Shown here: one piece after another, positions 46,425 through 57,899 of the stretch
Numbering within the stretch: the stretch's first letter is position 1
How the letters are laid out: each line of letters opens with the position of its first letter
NCBI GenBank assembly: GCA_043228905.1
Contig: JBHGNT010000005.1
Span: 12,276,001-12,340,000, forward strand
Source: Azolla caroliniana
Taxonomy: Eukaryota; Polypodiophyta
Length of the DNA: 64,000 nucleotides
Direction of reading: 5' to 3'
Notes under the pieces: model-generated
Told to the model about the DNA's origin: nothing
What the model saw: the letters and a program-made list of their open reading frames with translations, nothing else
Database searches by the model: none
Program-made: the position numbers and the translations under genes

Positions 46425-47508
46425 TTTCTATTGATGTACATATGTATGTATTGTATTGCATGTGTATAATATATGCATGTGTGTGTATGTACATATTGTG
46501 TTGTATTGCATGTGTTGAATGTATAGTATGTATGGCATGTGTGTGTATATATATTCTTTACATGTCCATATGTATGTATTCTATGTATGTCATGTGTGTA
46601 TGTGTATATGTGTATCTGTGTCTATTCATGCATACAATACAATATATACATACACACATACAACACATACCACAAACATATATACACATATGCACATATG
46701 TATGTACATATTGTATTGTATGCATGCATGCATGTATGGATGTAAGTTGGTAACATTTATACAAGTATCATTGTAGGCATGTGTACCTATATACGTCTAG
46801 CAGTGTATGAATGAATATATGTATGTCCATGTACAAATGCATATATGTGTATACATGTATATATATTTTCAGTGTATTTATCGTGTTTAGTATGTGTATG
46901 GCTCATTTATGGATGTATGTTTGCAATATCACATAATACGCATGCATATATTATCCAATGTATGTGTAAGCATACATGTATCTAATGTGTGTGTGTGTAT
47001 GAAAGTATTGTAACTTGTATGACCCTGTATGACCTATATATATAGTGATATGTGGAATATGTATGTATGTACCTGTATGCATATATGCACGTGTCAATGC
47101 ACATGATTTAATGTGTCTGGATGTGTGTTTATAATATGTGCATAATATGTATGTATATATCTAATGTATGTATGTGTATGCATATATGTACTATTATAGT
47201 GTGTATGACCATGTGTGTGTCTATGTTCGTGTATGTGGTGAGATGTATGTACATATGTAATGTATGTATGTATGTGTATGGATGTATGTTTGTAAAATTT
47301 GTATATGTAACATTGTAGGCATATGTACGTATATATGTGTAGCCATCTATGAATGAATATATGCATGTACATGTATGAATGTACGTATGTGTATATATGT
47401 AATGTATTATTTTTGGGATATTTTCATGTCTAGTATGTGTATGGATCGTATATGAATTTATGTTTTCAATATGTACGTAATATGCAGTCATATATCCGAT
47501 GTGTATAA

Positions 47509-47574
<66 letters not shown>

Positions 47575-47600
47575 TGTATGTATGTATGTATGTACATATG

Positions 47601-47634
<34 letters not shown>

Positions 47635-47679
47635 ATATATATATGTATGTATATATATATATGTATGTATGTATGTATG

Positions 47680-47713
<34 letters not shown>

Positions 47714-48060
47714 TGTATGTATGTATGTATATGTATATATGTAATGCAGTGTATGTATGTGTATATAAATTTGTATATTGTGTAATATGAATTGATCATA
47801 TGATATGTAATATGAAATTTTTATGCATGTATTAACATTTGTCAATACATATGGCTTATTATAATATGTATGTAGCATGTATGCATTTACATATTTGTAT
47901 TTATGTATGTGTATGTACATATCTACATATGGTAATATATATTTCTATACATATTCATGTTTAGTCAGTATGCATTTATAAATGGGTGTAATGTATGTAT
48001 ATACATATTTATGGATGTAATGTTTAAATGTAGGTACATATATGCATGTATGCATGTATG
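45220..48060. repeat. Long low-complexity TATG/TGTA/TG microsatellite region
   Basis: Nearly 3 kb of imperfect TATG, TGTA, TA and TG repeats. Purest runs: (TA)n 45551-45575, (TGTA)n 45576-45632, (TG)n 46183-46212, (TG)n 46350-46423, (TA)n 47512-47547 followed by (TGTA)n to 47592, and (TGTA)n about 47680-47730. Long open frames on both strands (runs of MYVC, HTYI) are translations of the repeats and not genes. Confidence 0.95.
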
Positions 48061-48440
48061 TATGTATGCCACTCCAAATTTGACTATTGTTTGCACAATA
48101 TATTCTTTATTATCTCATTGAAATATCTAATATTTCATTGGCTTATTATAATATGTATGTAGCATGTATGCATTTACATATTTGTATTTATGTATGTGTA
48201 TGTACATATCTACATATGATAATATATATTTGTATATATATTCATGTTTAGTCAATATGCATGTATAAATGGGTGTAATGTATGTATATACATATTTATG
48301 GATGTAATGTTTAAATGTAGGTACATATATGTATGTATGCATGTATATGTATGTATGCCACTCCAAATTTGACTATTGTTTGCACAATATATTCTTTATT
48401 ATCTCATTGAAATATCTAATATTTCATGGGCTTATGTAAT
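47850..48440. repeat. tandem duplication of about 280 bp in element P
   Basis: The segment beginning GGCTTATTATAATATGTATG (about 47855) and ending near ATATCTAATATTTCAT (about 48138) repeats from 48140 to about 48430 with few changes. It includes a unique phrase CACTCCAAATTTGACTATTG. Confidence 0.85.
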
Positions 48441-48553
48441 TTTTTTCTATAACATAATTGATAATACCCTAATGTAAATATATTTTTTATGCATTTGTTA
48501 ATACCCTTATATATATACATTCTGTATCTCAATGGTTAATTTAAACCCCTTTT

Positions 48554-48601
48554 GATGAACTCACGTGCTATCATACAAGTTTTCACAGTGAAGCCCCCGG
48601 G
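48554..48601 (-). repeat. right inverted repeat of element P
   Basis: Ends AGTGAAGCCCCCGGG at 48601 and includes CACGTG near 48562. Thirteen of the outer 15 bases match the left end. Confidence 0.8.
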
Positions 48602-51600
48602 AGATCAAGGAGCTTTGCGACTCGCTCGGCTCGATAAGCGTAAGTATAGATGATGATGATGAGATGGTGCAAATATGCCTCGGCAGCCTCGCACCACGGT
48701 TCGGTGCGATGCGAACCGCCGTTCTAGCAAGGGAGAAATCTCCCTCCTTCGAGCTCTAATTAGTGCTATTGGTAGAAGAAAACCACGTGCGTACAAGGAG
48801 CAATGAGTCGGAAGGCCATATGCTCTACATGCACTCGAACGGAGGAAGAGGATGCGAACGAGCGAGAGGCCGATTCGGCCAAGGACAAGGCGGACGAGGT
48901 CCAACCTATGACAACAACTCCCAATTTCGGCCGCAAAACGGAAGCCAACGAGGAACCTTCACAAGAAGGGGGAGCTTCCACTCCGGCCCGAGCCGTCAAA
49001 ACGCAACCGAATGCGGATATTGTGGAAAGCTCAGCCACCACGAAGAAGAGTGTCGAAAGAAGATGCGTGAATCGGCTTCCACAAGCAGACAACTCATGAA
49101 TTACGCGCACAATTCCGACTACGAAGAGTATAACGGAATGTACGGGCACAACTCCGACTACGAAGATCGTGGCAGAATGTATGCACACAACTCCGACCGT
49201 GGCAGAATGTTCATGATGAAACATAGAGCAAACTCTATGTCAGCCTCTACCTCAACTAATGCCTCCGGTCCAGAAGATGTATGGTTCGTCGATTCTGGTG
49301 CCTCGAACCATATGACATCGCATCAAGAATGGTTCCGAGAACTTCGAGAGCCGAATCGACCCGACTATGCCGAAACTGGAGACGACACTACGCACCCGAT
49401 TTGGCACATCGGCAATGTTCCGTTCGGAAAAGAAGGTAAGCAAAATTACATTAAAAATGTCTTGCATGTACCGACCATTACCAAGAATTTGGTCTCTGTC
49501 AGCCAAATTGTAGAGCAAGGGATGCAAGTTCGATTTAATCAAGGCGGTTGCTTCATCGAAAAAGAGGGCCGACTCATCGCACACGGACGAAGAGAGGGCC
49601 GAATGTTCATTCTCGACTCACACGAGATGAAATCGGCCATGTTCGCAAAGGGCATGAAAGCCGACTCCAACATAGAGCTATGGCACAAGCGAATCAGCCA
49701 CATCAATCTCAACAAACTCAAAGCAATGAAATCGAAAGGAGTCGTCATCGGACTTCCGACATTCAAAGAGAAGGAGATTGAAGGTGTATGCGAAGCGTGC
49801 CAATTTGGCAAGCAACAATGACACCCATTCCCGAAAGAGCGGAACATGAGCAAAGGTCTACTCGACGTAGTCCATTCTGACGTATGGGGACCGACAGAGA
49901 CGGCTACATTCGGCGGATGCCGATATTACGTACTCTTCATCGACGACTTCTCTAGCCACACTTGGATCTACCCGATGTGGCAAAAGAGCAAAGTGTTCGG
50001 ACACTTCCAAAATTTCCAGAATGAAGTCGAGAAAGCCATGGGCCGACATGTACGATGCCTTCGATTGGATGGTGGCAAGGAGTACTTCTCGGACGATTTC
50101 ACGGCGTATCTCCGAAAGGAAGGAATTCGGCGAGAATTCACTTGCTGACACACTCCACAACAAAACGGAGTAGCTGAGCGCAAAAATCGGCACATCCTCG
50201 AGGTAGTGCGGGCCATGATGAACGAGAACCATATGCCCAAGTCATATTGGGCCGAAGTTGCAAATACGGCCGTCTACCTAATGAACCGGTGCACAACATC
50301 CGGCATGCACAAGGTCACTCTGCACGAAAAATACTTCGGAAAGAAGCCTGACTTATCGCACACCCGGATATTTGGTGCGATAGCGTACATGCACATCCCC
50401 GACGAGAAGCGTCAAAAGCTTGACCCGAAGTCAAAGAAATGTATCCTCGTAGGATACTCATTGGAGCAAAAGGGGTACAAGTGCTACAACCCCTCAACTC
50501 GAAAATTTCGAGTAAGTTGAGACGTCGTTTTTGACGAGTTTGCATCCTGGTACGCACTAGAGACAACTCCGACTCCGACTCCGCTCGACCCAGAATCCGT
50601 TGAACAAGAGATAGAGGATGAAGATCGCCTTACGCGCATGTTCGAAGAAAGTCCGATCACGACCCGACTGAGCGAACCACAAGAGCCTTTGAGCGATCAT
50701 AGCACATCACGGCCTAGCCCGAAGATGGACAAAGGCAAGGCGAAAATGTCGGACTACGAACACGATCGTTTCGATGCCGATGAGTCGACTCACTCACTCG
50801 ACAGTGAGTTCGGCGGCTTCGATGTACCAATCGGAGCTAAGAAAGCCCTCATCTCTACAAATGAAAAGCTCCATCCCTCCACCCGTGAAAAGAATCCGGT
50901 CAGCCAATTCAGCTACAACGATTACATGGCATATCACTATGGCTTTATGATGAAGGTGGCGACGGTACGCGAGCCGGAAACATTTTCCGAAGCAGCCAAG
51001 GATCTGCGATGGATTGAAGCCATGAATGAGGAGATGCAGGCACTACGCAAGAACGAGACGTGGGATATTGTTCCCACCTCACCACACAAAAAGGCGATCG
51101 GATGCAGATGGATTTACAAAGTGAAGTACAACGCTGACGGTTCCGTCAACCGCTACAAAGCGCGACTCATAGCGAAAGGCTACGCCCAAACGCACGGAGT
51201 TGACTACGAGGAGACCTTTGCCCCGGTGACAAAGATGACGATGGTACGAACCGTAATTGCGCTTGCCGCGGCGAAAGGGTGGCACCTCCATCAAATGGAC
51301 GTCAAGAACGCCTTTCTACAAGGCGAATTGGAAGAGGTGTACATGATACAACCGCCCGGTTTCAACTCGAGCACCCATCTGAAAGCTGTATGCCGACTCA
51401 AGAAGCCACTCTACGGCCTCAAGCAAGCACCGCGTGCTTGGCATTCGAAGATAACGCAATATCTTCATCAAATCGGCTTCCGTATGTCAAAATCGGACAA
51501 CTCCCTCTACATACAAAGCGATTCCGCAAGTCCGATCGTCATCATCTTATATGTGGATGACCTAGTCATTGGAGGTGAGAATCTCGTCGAAATCAATAAG

Positions 51601-52536
51601 GTCAAATCCCTCCTTTCCGACAAGTTCGAGATGACAAATATAAAGGAGCTCCACTACTTCCTCGGCATCGACGTAATTCAGACTCCGGCTGGAATCATGA
51701 TCTCTCAACGGCACTATATCCTCAACTTGTTATACAAGTTTGGTATGGCTTAGTGCAAATCCGCGACAACCCCGCTCGATCGCAATCTCAAACTAGATGC
51801 AAACTCTGTCACTAAAGCGTGTGAGCCAACTCAGTATCGGGAACTCATCGGGAGTCTCATCTGCCTCACGATCACTCGACCCGATCTCAGTTATCCGGTC
51901 GGTCTCCTTAGTCAATTCATGCAAACACCGCGTCATACTCACTTGGATTGCGCTAAGCGAGTTCTACGATTCGTGAGCGGCACAATGGATTGCGGCATCC
52001 TCTACTAGACCGTGATGCCAATACGACTCGAGGGATACACAGACGCCGATTGGGCCGGCTACAAAGCCGATAGAAGATCAACCTCTAGATTTGTTTTCTC
52101 CCTCGGTAGCGGAGCAATATCCTAGAGCAGCAAAAAGCAACCAATCGTCGCTCTTTCGAGCACAGAGGCGGAATACAGGGGCGCAGCAGTGGCCACATGT
52201 GAAGCCGTATGGCTCAAAAGGATACTCAAGGATCTGGGCGTACCCATCAAGCATCCGACTTCCCTTTACTGCGACAACATGAGCAGTATCTATTTGGCTC
52301 GGAACCCGGTGTTCCACGCGCGGACAAAGCACATCGAAGTGCACTATCACTTCATCCGAGAGCGCTTTCTAGCTGGCGATGTGGAGCTACAACACATTAG
52401 CACCAATCTTCAAACGGTCGACATCTTCACTAAAGCCTTAGGAGCCGACAAGCTGTGGCAATTCATGACCGATCTCGGATTGATGATCCCTGACCTGCCA
52501 AGCTTGAGGGGGAGTACTGAAGCAACTACGCAATAA
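48602..52536 (+). pseudogene. copia A gag C-terminus and pol
   Basis: This continues gag after element P. Order: gag end, zinc knuckle (CGYCGKLSHHEEEC, about 49010-49055), protease (VWFVDSGASNHM, 49279), GAG-pre-integrase (LWHKRISHINLNKL), integrase (HSDVWGP, FIDDFSSH, QQNGVAERKN), RT (QMDVKNAFLQGELEEVYM and catalytic YVDD at 51550-51561), and RNase H (YTDADWAGYKADRRSTS, STEAEYRGAA). In-frame stops at 48757-48759, 49819-49821, 50146-50148, 50518-50520, 51751-51753, about 52005 and about 52122 kill it. The frame is otherwise mostly intact, with few indels. Confidence 0.9.
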
Positions 52537-52737
52537 CGTGTGGATTCCGCAACCGCACAACAAAGCCGCGAAGAAAGACGCAAACCGAAGCACAGACTTC
52601 ACAACTACGCACAACGTAAGCTGGAGCACGGATTCCGCAACTCCGCATAAATGCGAGTCGACGCGGACTCCGGAACGCGAGTCGAAGCGGATTTCGGATA
52701 CCATCTGAAACCGACCTAACTTGAGCTTGAGGGGGCG

Positions 52738-53115
52738 TGTTGAGAATCAAGCTCAACTTGGTCTAGTGTGAATAAACACTCCAATGGTCAAGAGTCACCA
52801 TTATGTCACCTCTTTGTATTCTAGCATTTAGTATGAGTCATAAAATCATATTCTATGACACATAACTTATGAGCTTTCAGATTCCCCATGCTCCATGAGT
52901 CTTGTAGTTAATGAAGAGAGAGGGTGACTATATAAAGCACCCTCCTCCCACCTTGTATTGAGTTGAGTCTTTCTCCTTTGTTAATATACTTTTACCTTGC
53001 GTATTCTTTGTGTCTTATTCCTTGTCTCTCTCACACACACACTCTCTCTCTCTCATACACACACACACAGTTCACACCTATTCCGCTACACAAGAATCAT
53101 ACCCGATTCTTTACA
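52738..53115 (+). repeat. 3' LTR of copia A
   Basis: TGTTGAGAATC...TTCTTTACA, 378 bp, preceded by a polypurine tract (TTGAGCTTGAGGGGGCG) and followed by the target duplication GTTAC. It contains the TATA-like GACTATATAAAGC. Confidence 0.95.
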
Positions 53116-53120
53116 GTTAC

Positions 53121-53195
53121 TTCAACGCTTCTATTATAATTGATACGCCTCTTTATCCTGCGTTATTTACGTTTGTCCTCTTATGGAGTACAACA
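53121..53195 (-). repeat. LTR of gypsy element B, second part
   Basis: This 75 bp piece follows the right-hand GTTAC target duplication of copia A and ends in CAACA. It completes the LTR that starts at 14319. Bases beyond 53195 belong to a different, plus-oriented LTR scrap. Confidence 0.55.
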
Positions 53196-53488
53196 GTAGG
53201 CTCTACCGGACGCCTATAAAAGGGTCTGGATTGATGTATAAGAGGGAGACGGAAGTAATACAAGATTAGTGTGTTGATCTTAATGCTATTGTTCCTATTG
53301 TGTACTTGTTAATCTTACCCGTGTTATAATTAATCAGAGACGTATTGAGTAATTTGGAAGGTATCTAGAAATAGTCAGATCAAAATCAGATAAGCACCAG
53401 ATAACATCCATATCCTAACCACCCCTTTGGAGAAGTGTTCCGGATCGAACACCCTGTGTTTGTGGCTAAGTCCAACCTACGAAAAACA
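53196..53488 (+). repeat. partial plus-strand gypsy LTR related to G2
   Basis: Contains CGCCTATAAAAGGGTCTGG (near 53210) and ACCACCCCTTTGGAGAAGTG (near 53420), both counterparts of the G2 LTR in the same order. It ends ACGAAAAACA, after which TTGTGGTCGCCAAAATG lies in the primer-binding position. Its 5' end is missing, and only about 200 bp of possible interior follows before copia C. Confidence 0.65.
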
Positions 53489-53692
53489 TTGTGGTCGCCA
53501 AAATGTGTTATCCTCTCCATAACACAGGTTAGATATCCTATCACAAAATACCCTTCACCAAAGATCATGGTCAGAGAAATGGGAAATCACAACAAATAGT
53601 AGATGGTCGAATTGGCTTATGAAAAACACAACAATTAATCATAAAATCAGAATATTCATAGACACATAAAAACACAGACACCAACAATATAT
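53489..53692. other. short unassigned stretch between LTR scrap and copia C
   Basis: AT-rich, no coding signal. It may be the leader of the element whose LTR ends at 53488. It ends with the TATAT target duplication of copia C (53688-53692). Confidence 0.4.
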
Positions 53693-54239
53693 TGATGAAA
53701 AATGGATCTCAGCCACAACCGAGATTCAAGCACAAAGAAGAGAAAATAGAAAATCAGAGAATGACTCACTTCCACGGAGACACAGGATATTAGCGTGGAA
53801 AAACCCAACCGGGTAAAAAGCATGGGAGCCCACAGACTCTGAACAATTCACTATGAGAGGCAATACAATGAGACTCGTAGGCAACAACCTCGAGCTCGTC
53901 TTCTAGGCCTACATGCGGTTACAACAGAGATGCTTCGTTCTTAGTCTCTCCTTTCCTCTCTCCCTCTCTCTATCTCACAGTTACACATTCAAAAACTCTC
54001 TTGAACTCTTTCTACCTTAACATAAAGTTTTGAGCTAGTTCCTTTATAATAATACAACTTAGGATTATTTACAAATCTAGCCTAAATAGGCACAACACTA
54101 AACCTATTTACATATGTGGCCTCTTCCGAACACTGATCCGGATACCAATCCGGATCCGGATCCAGTCTCTCTTTTCCTTCGGATCCAACTGATCCAGCTC
54201 ATGCTCTCCTTCCCATCTGGAGGAACCTGTTTCCTAACA
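53693..54239 (-). repeat. 3' LTR of copia C
   Basis: Plus-strand reading starts TGATGAAAAATGG and ends CTGTTTCCTAACA, 547 bp. It includes a cluster of GATCCGGAT-like repeats near 54137-54165. It is about 90 percent similar by eye to the 576 bp 5' LTR. Confidence 0.9.
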
Positions 54240-54606
54240 AACTCCCCCTTCACTTTAGCATGGGGTGCTTCGTCAAGCCAGCCCCTCTCCGACACGCGTC
54301 CAGGTTCTCCGCTAACAGAACTTTTGTTAGCATGTCCAATCCATCCTCCAATGCAAACTCCTTTTCTTCTACCCACTCCTAGAGCCAATGATATCTCCTC
54401 TAGATGTGCTTGGTCCTCGAGTGGTAGGCAACATTGTTCGCAAGGTGGATGGCACGTTGATTATCACGGTAGAGTCAAAATTCTTCTTGTTGAATCTCCA
54501 ACTCACTGATGAACTCCTTCATCCAGATTATCTCTTTGGTAGCTTATGTTGTGTCCATATACTCTGTTTCTGTGGTTGACAACACCACAGCCTTCTACAG
54601 CCTCAA

Positions 54607-57324
54607 CTACCACGAGATGGCTCCCCCTGCGAAAGTCATTACATACTCGGGCGTAGACCGGCTGGTATCTACATAAGCCGACATGTCTGAGTCAACAAAA
54701 CATTCTAATGTGGGTTTACCTAAGCCAAATCGAAGGCACATGCTCGAGGTGGCTCTCAGGTACCAGAGTATCCACTTGACTGTTGCCCAATGCTCTTTGC
54801 TAGGATTGATCATTAATCCGTTGATGACTCCAACTGCATATCCGATGACCGGCCTAGTACACACCATTGCATACATTAGGCTTTCGACCGCTGAGGCATA
54901 AGGTACCGACTTTGTCTTCGGACTTTGTTTCCCAGACAGCTTATAGTTTGTCGGAAGTGTCGAACTGACTGGTTTCACGTTGTCCATGCAGAATCTCTGG
55001 AGTACCTTTGTCACGTATTTTTCTTGTGACAACCACAACAACTTATTTGTCCTGTCCCGAACAATATGCATTCCCAGGATTTGATTTTCCGAACCCATGT
55101 CCTTCATTGTGATGACTTGATCAAGGCCTTCTTTAGGATTCTAATTTTCCTCAGGTTCTAACCAACAATCAACATGTCATCAACGTATAGCAAGAGGATT
55201 ACGAAATCTCCTCCATCGAACTTCTTCACAAACATGTAGTGGTCGGCCTACATCTTGTGGTATCTGTGCTCGACCATTAAGGATTCAAACTTCCGGTACC
55301 ACTATCGGGGTGCCTACTTCAGTCCGTAAAGACTCTTCTTCAACCTGCATACTAGTTTCTCCTTTCCCTTCTCAATGAATCCTTCGGGTTGCTGCATGTA
55401 TATCTCCTCTTCAAGATCACCATGTAGAAATGTTGTTTTGACATCCAACTGCTTGGCCTCAAGGTCCATGCTTGCTACTATGCTCAGCACTATCCGGATG
55501 GATGTCATCTTTACTACCAGGGCAAAAATCTCGTTGAAATCCACTCCTTTCTTCTGTTGGAAACCCTTCACCACAATGTGGTCTTTATACTTGGTGGATT
55601 TCCACCATCTCCCGGTTTCAGCTTATACACCCACTTGTTCCGGAGTGCCCTCTTTCATTTCGGCAACTCCGTCATCTCATATGTGTGGTTCTCATGCAGT
55701 GAATCCATTTTGTCCTACAGGGCACTTAGCCACTTCCTATTGTGGGTGTCCCTCTTTGCTTTCCGGCTCCCCCTCGTCGGTTAGAGGAACATATTCTTTA
55801 TCCGGAAATCTTCAGGGGGCACGTCTTTCTCTCATAGGGTATCGTCTACTTTCATTCGACACATTTAGCTCCTGTTCTACTTCTTTGGTCAGCTCTTCGT
55901 CCGAGTCAAAGTCGGATCCTTGTTCGGCCGACTATTTTCTTTCGATCGGTCCCCTTTGTTCCTCAGTCGGCTCTTGACTTTTTCGATTCTCTACTCAGTC
56001 GACTTGTTCGTATCCGAATCTCGGTTCAAATTTGGTCAACTCCACTTGTTCTACAGTCGGTGTTCGACTTCCAACTGGTCAAGAGGATGTATCCGACTTC
56101 TTTTTCTCCCAATCAATGATTGTCTTTTCTTTTATAAAGACAATGTCTCAACTCCGAATGACCTTCTTGTCGGCTAAGTCCCATAACCAATAGCTGAACT
56201 CGTCATCCCCGTACTCCAAAAATATGCATGGCTGAGTCTTCGGGTCTGGCCTCCCCCTCTGGTCCTTTGCAACATGCCAGTAGGCAAGACAATCGAACAC
56301 CCTCAAATGTTGGTACGAGACGTCTTTACCGGTCCACACCCATTCTGTAATATCTCCGTCCAAGGGTGTTGAGGGTGATCTATTTAACACATACATTGTC
56401 GTCATCATTGCCTTAGCCCAAAACGTCTTGGACAACTTGGCATGTGCTAACATACTTCGGAACCTCTCCATAATGGTTCGGTTCATCCTCTCAACTAGCT
56501 TAATGAGCTCTGGAGTCTTCGGCACGGCGTACTCGAGTTGGATTCCCTTCGATCGGCAATACTCTTCGAAAGGTCCTCAGTATTCTCCTCCATTATCCGC
56601 TCGAACTGCTTTCAATTTTTGACCAGTCTCCCTCTCGACTCTCGCTTGGAACTCCTTGAAGATGGATAGAACTTGATCCTTCATCTTCGAAGCGGAAACC
56701 CACAACTTCCGACTACAATCATCAATGAAGGTCACAAAATATGTTGCATACATCTGTATGTATGAGCTCCAATGACATTTTCTTCCTCGTAAGGACTTGG
56801 TTCGAAAGGAGGTTCTATTCTACTTGCCGACCAAGCAACCAGTGCACTTCTGAAGTTGCACATCCTTCACCTCTGGAATGAGGTTTTCATCGCAAGTCTC
56901 TGCATTGCCTTCTTACTCATGTTGCACAACCTCTTGTGCCACAATTCACTGACAACATATTCGGCCATGCATTAGGTGTAGTGTGTTGGTCTTACGGGCT
57001 CAGGCCACAATTAGGCTTCCTTAGCAAAACTTCAGGATGCCGTTCCAAATGCTACTCGTGTAGCCTTCATCATCCAGTCGGTCGGCTGATATCAGATTCA
57101 ACCTGACTTCCAAAATATGTCGCACATCCTTCAACACTAATATGTACCCGTTTGGAGTTACCAAGCACACATCTCCTATGCTGACAATTCGGCATTCTCC
57201 TTCATTCCCCATATTCTTCTCCAGGGATAAATGCTTCCCTTCTGGTCCAGCATTGCCCATTGTGACAACAAGTGTCTCCTGACTATCCGAAAGGGATCCA
57301 AGCAACAACAATGCTAGTATCTCT
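54607..57324 (-). pseudogene. copia C pol remnant and C-terminal gag scrap
   Basis: Reading down from 57324: gag end (LLLLGSLSDSQETL, then KHLSLEK) fused directly to GAG-pre-integrase sequence (NMGNEGECRIVS, VLKDVRHI), so zinc knuckle and protease are deleted near 57220. Integrase remnants follow to 56148 (LIKLVERMNRTIMERFRSML, TFWAKAMMTTMYVLNRSP). RT pieces are at 55574-55314 (DVKTTFLHGDLEEEIYM) and 55107-54900 (KYVTKVLQRF). RNase H is at about 54800-54607 (CFVDSDMSAYVD). Several stops and shifts are present. Confidence 0.8.
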
Positions 57325-57414
57325 TGTTGGGGACAAGGCCATCAATGTGGAAGTGCAAGCAACATTAGTGATGAAGAAGAACTTGTGTATGCATGAGCAA
57401 GATAGACATAGAGG

Positions 57415-57458
<44 letters not shown>

Positions 57459-57648
57459 CACAAAGTAATCGTTATATTCAATAGCAACAGTTACAAATGA
57501 CAACCAACCTTTACTAAAGGTTACAAAGTCACTTTATATAGTGACTATCCTAGGGCAACTGCCCTTTATGCTATTTACAAAAATAGCCCGAACTTGGGCT
57601 GTCCAAAGGGACAGTGTGAATACGTCCATTATACACTCGTATTCGACA
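57325..57648 (-). repeat. 3' LTR of copia D
   Basis: 324 bp, with a (GA)n tract at about 57415-57456 and the palindromic AACCTTTACTAAAGGTT near 57506-57522. Confidence 0.9.
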
Positions 57649-57899
57649 CTCCCCTGTAATGGGCGTATACACAGGTTATCTAAAGAATTACAGGTATATA
57701 TACAAGGTTTATCGGACAGATCGGTTTTGTTAGAGTCGGCAAGATCCGAAGACAGAAGACCGAATAGGTCGGGTCGAAAGAGCTAAAGAAGATCCTCAAA
57801 GAACCGATGTTGGTAGTCCGAAACCATCCTGTGTTGTGTGTCCGACTTTAACTGAACCGATTTATCGTTATGCCCATCTGGTGCCGAAGGGACCAGAAA

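Larger units (their letters stand above)
41623..48601. mobile_element. Gene-capturing terminal-inverted-repeat element P (7 kb, non-autonomous)
   Basis: 6979 bp inserted in the gag of copia A. The 8 bp AGATCAAG is duplicated at 41615-41622 and 48602-48609, and the gag frame is continuous across it. The ends are imperfect inverted repeats: CCCAGGGGCTCCACT against CCCGGGGGCTTCACT, and further in ATCACGTGCGTTCA against AGCACGTGAGTTCA, in the same register over about 48 bp. No transposase is seen. It carries pseudogene pieces of two host genes (S-adenosylmethionine synthetase, ribosomal protein P3) plus long microsatellites. The 8 bp duplication fits hAT or P superfamilies; the ends are not typical of either. 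Confidence 0.85.
14713..53115 (+). mobile_element. Ty1/copia element A, hosting three nested insertions
   Basis: Plus-strand copia element. Its LTRs end ...TTTACA and it is flanked by a perfect 5 bp target duplication GTTAC (14708-14712 and 53116-53120). The 38,403 bp span contains chromovirus G1 in the 5' LTR, gypsy G2 just after the primer-binding site, and inverted-repeat element P in gag. Removing these leaves about 5.45 kb, the usual size for a copia element. The host sequence around it is the LTR of gypsy B. Confidence 0.9.

Noticed and set aside
45342-47920. Many overlapping open frames rich in MYVC, VCVC and HTYI on both strands
   Set aside because: They are translations of TATG, TGTA and TG microsatellites; both strands are open and no family resemblance exists.
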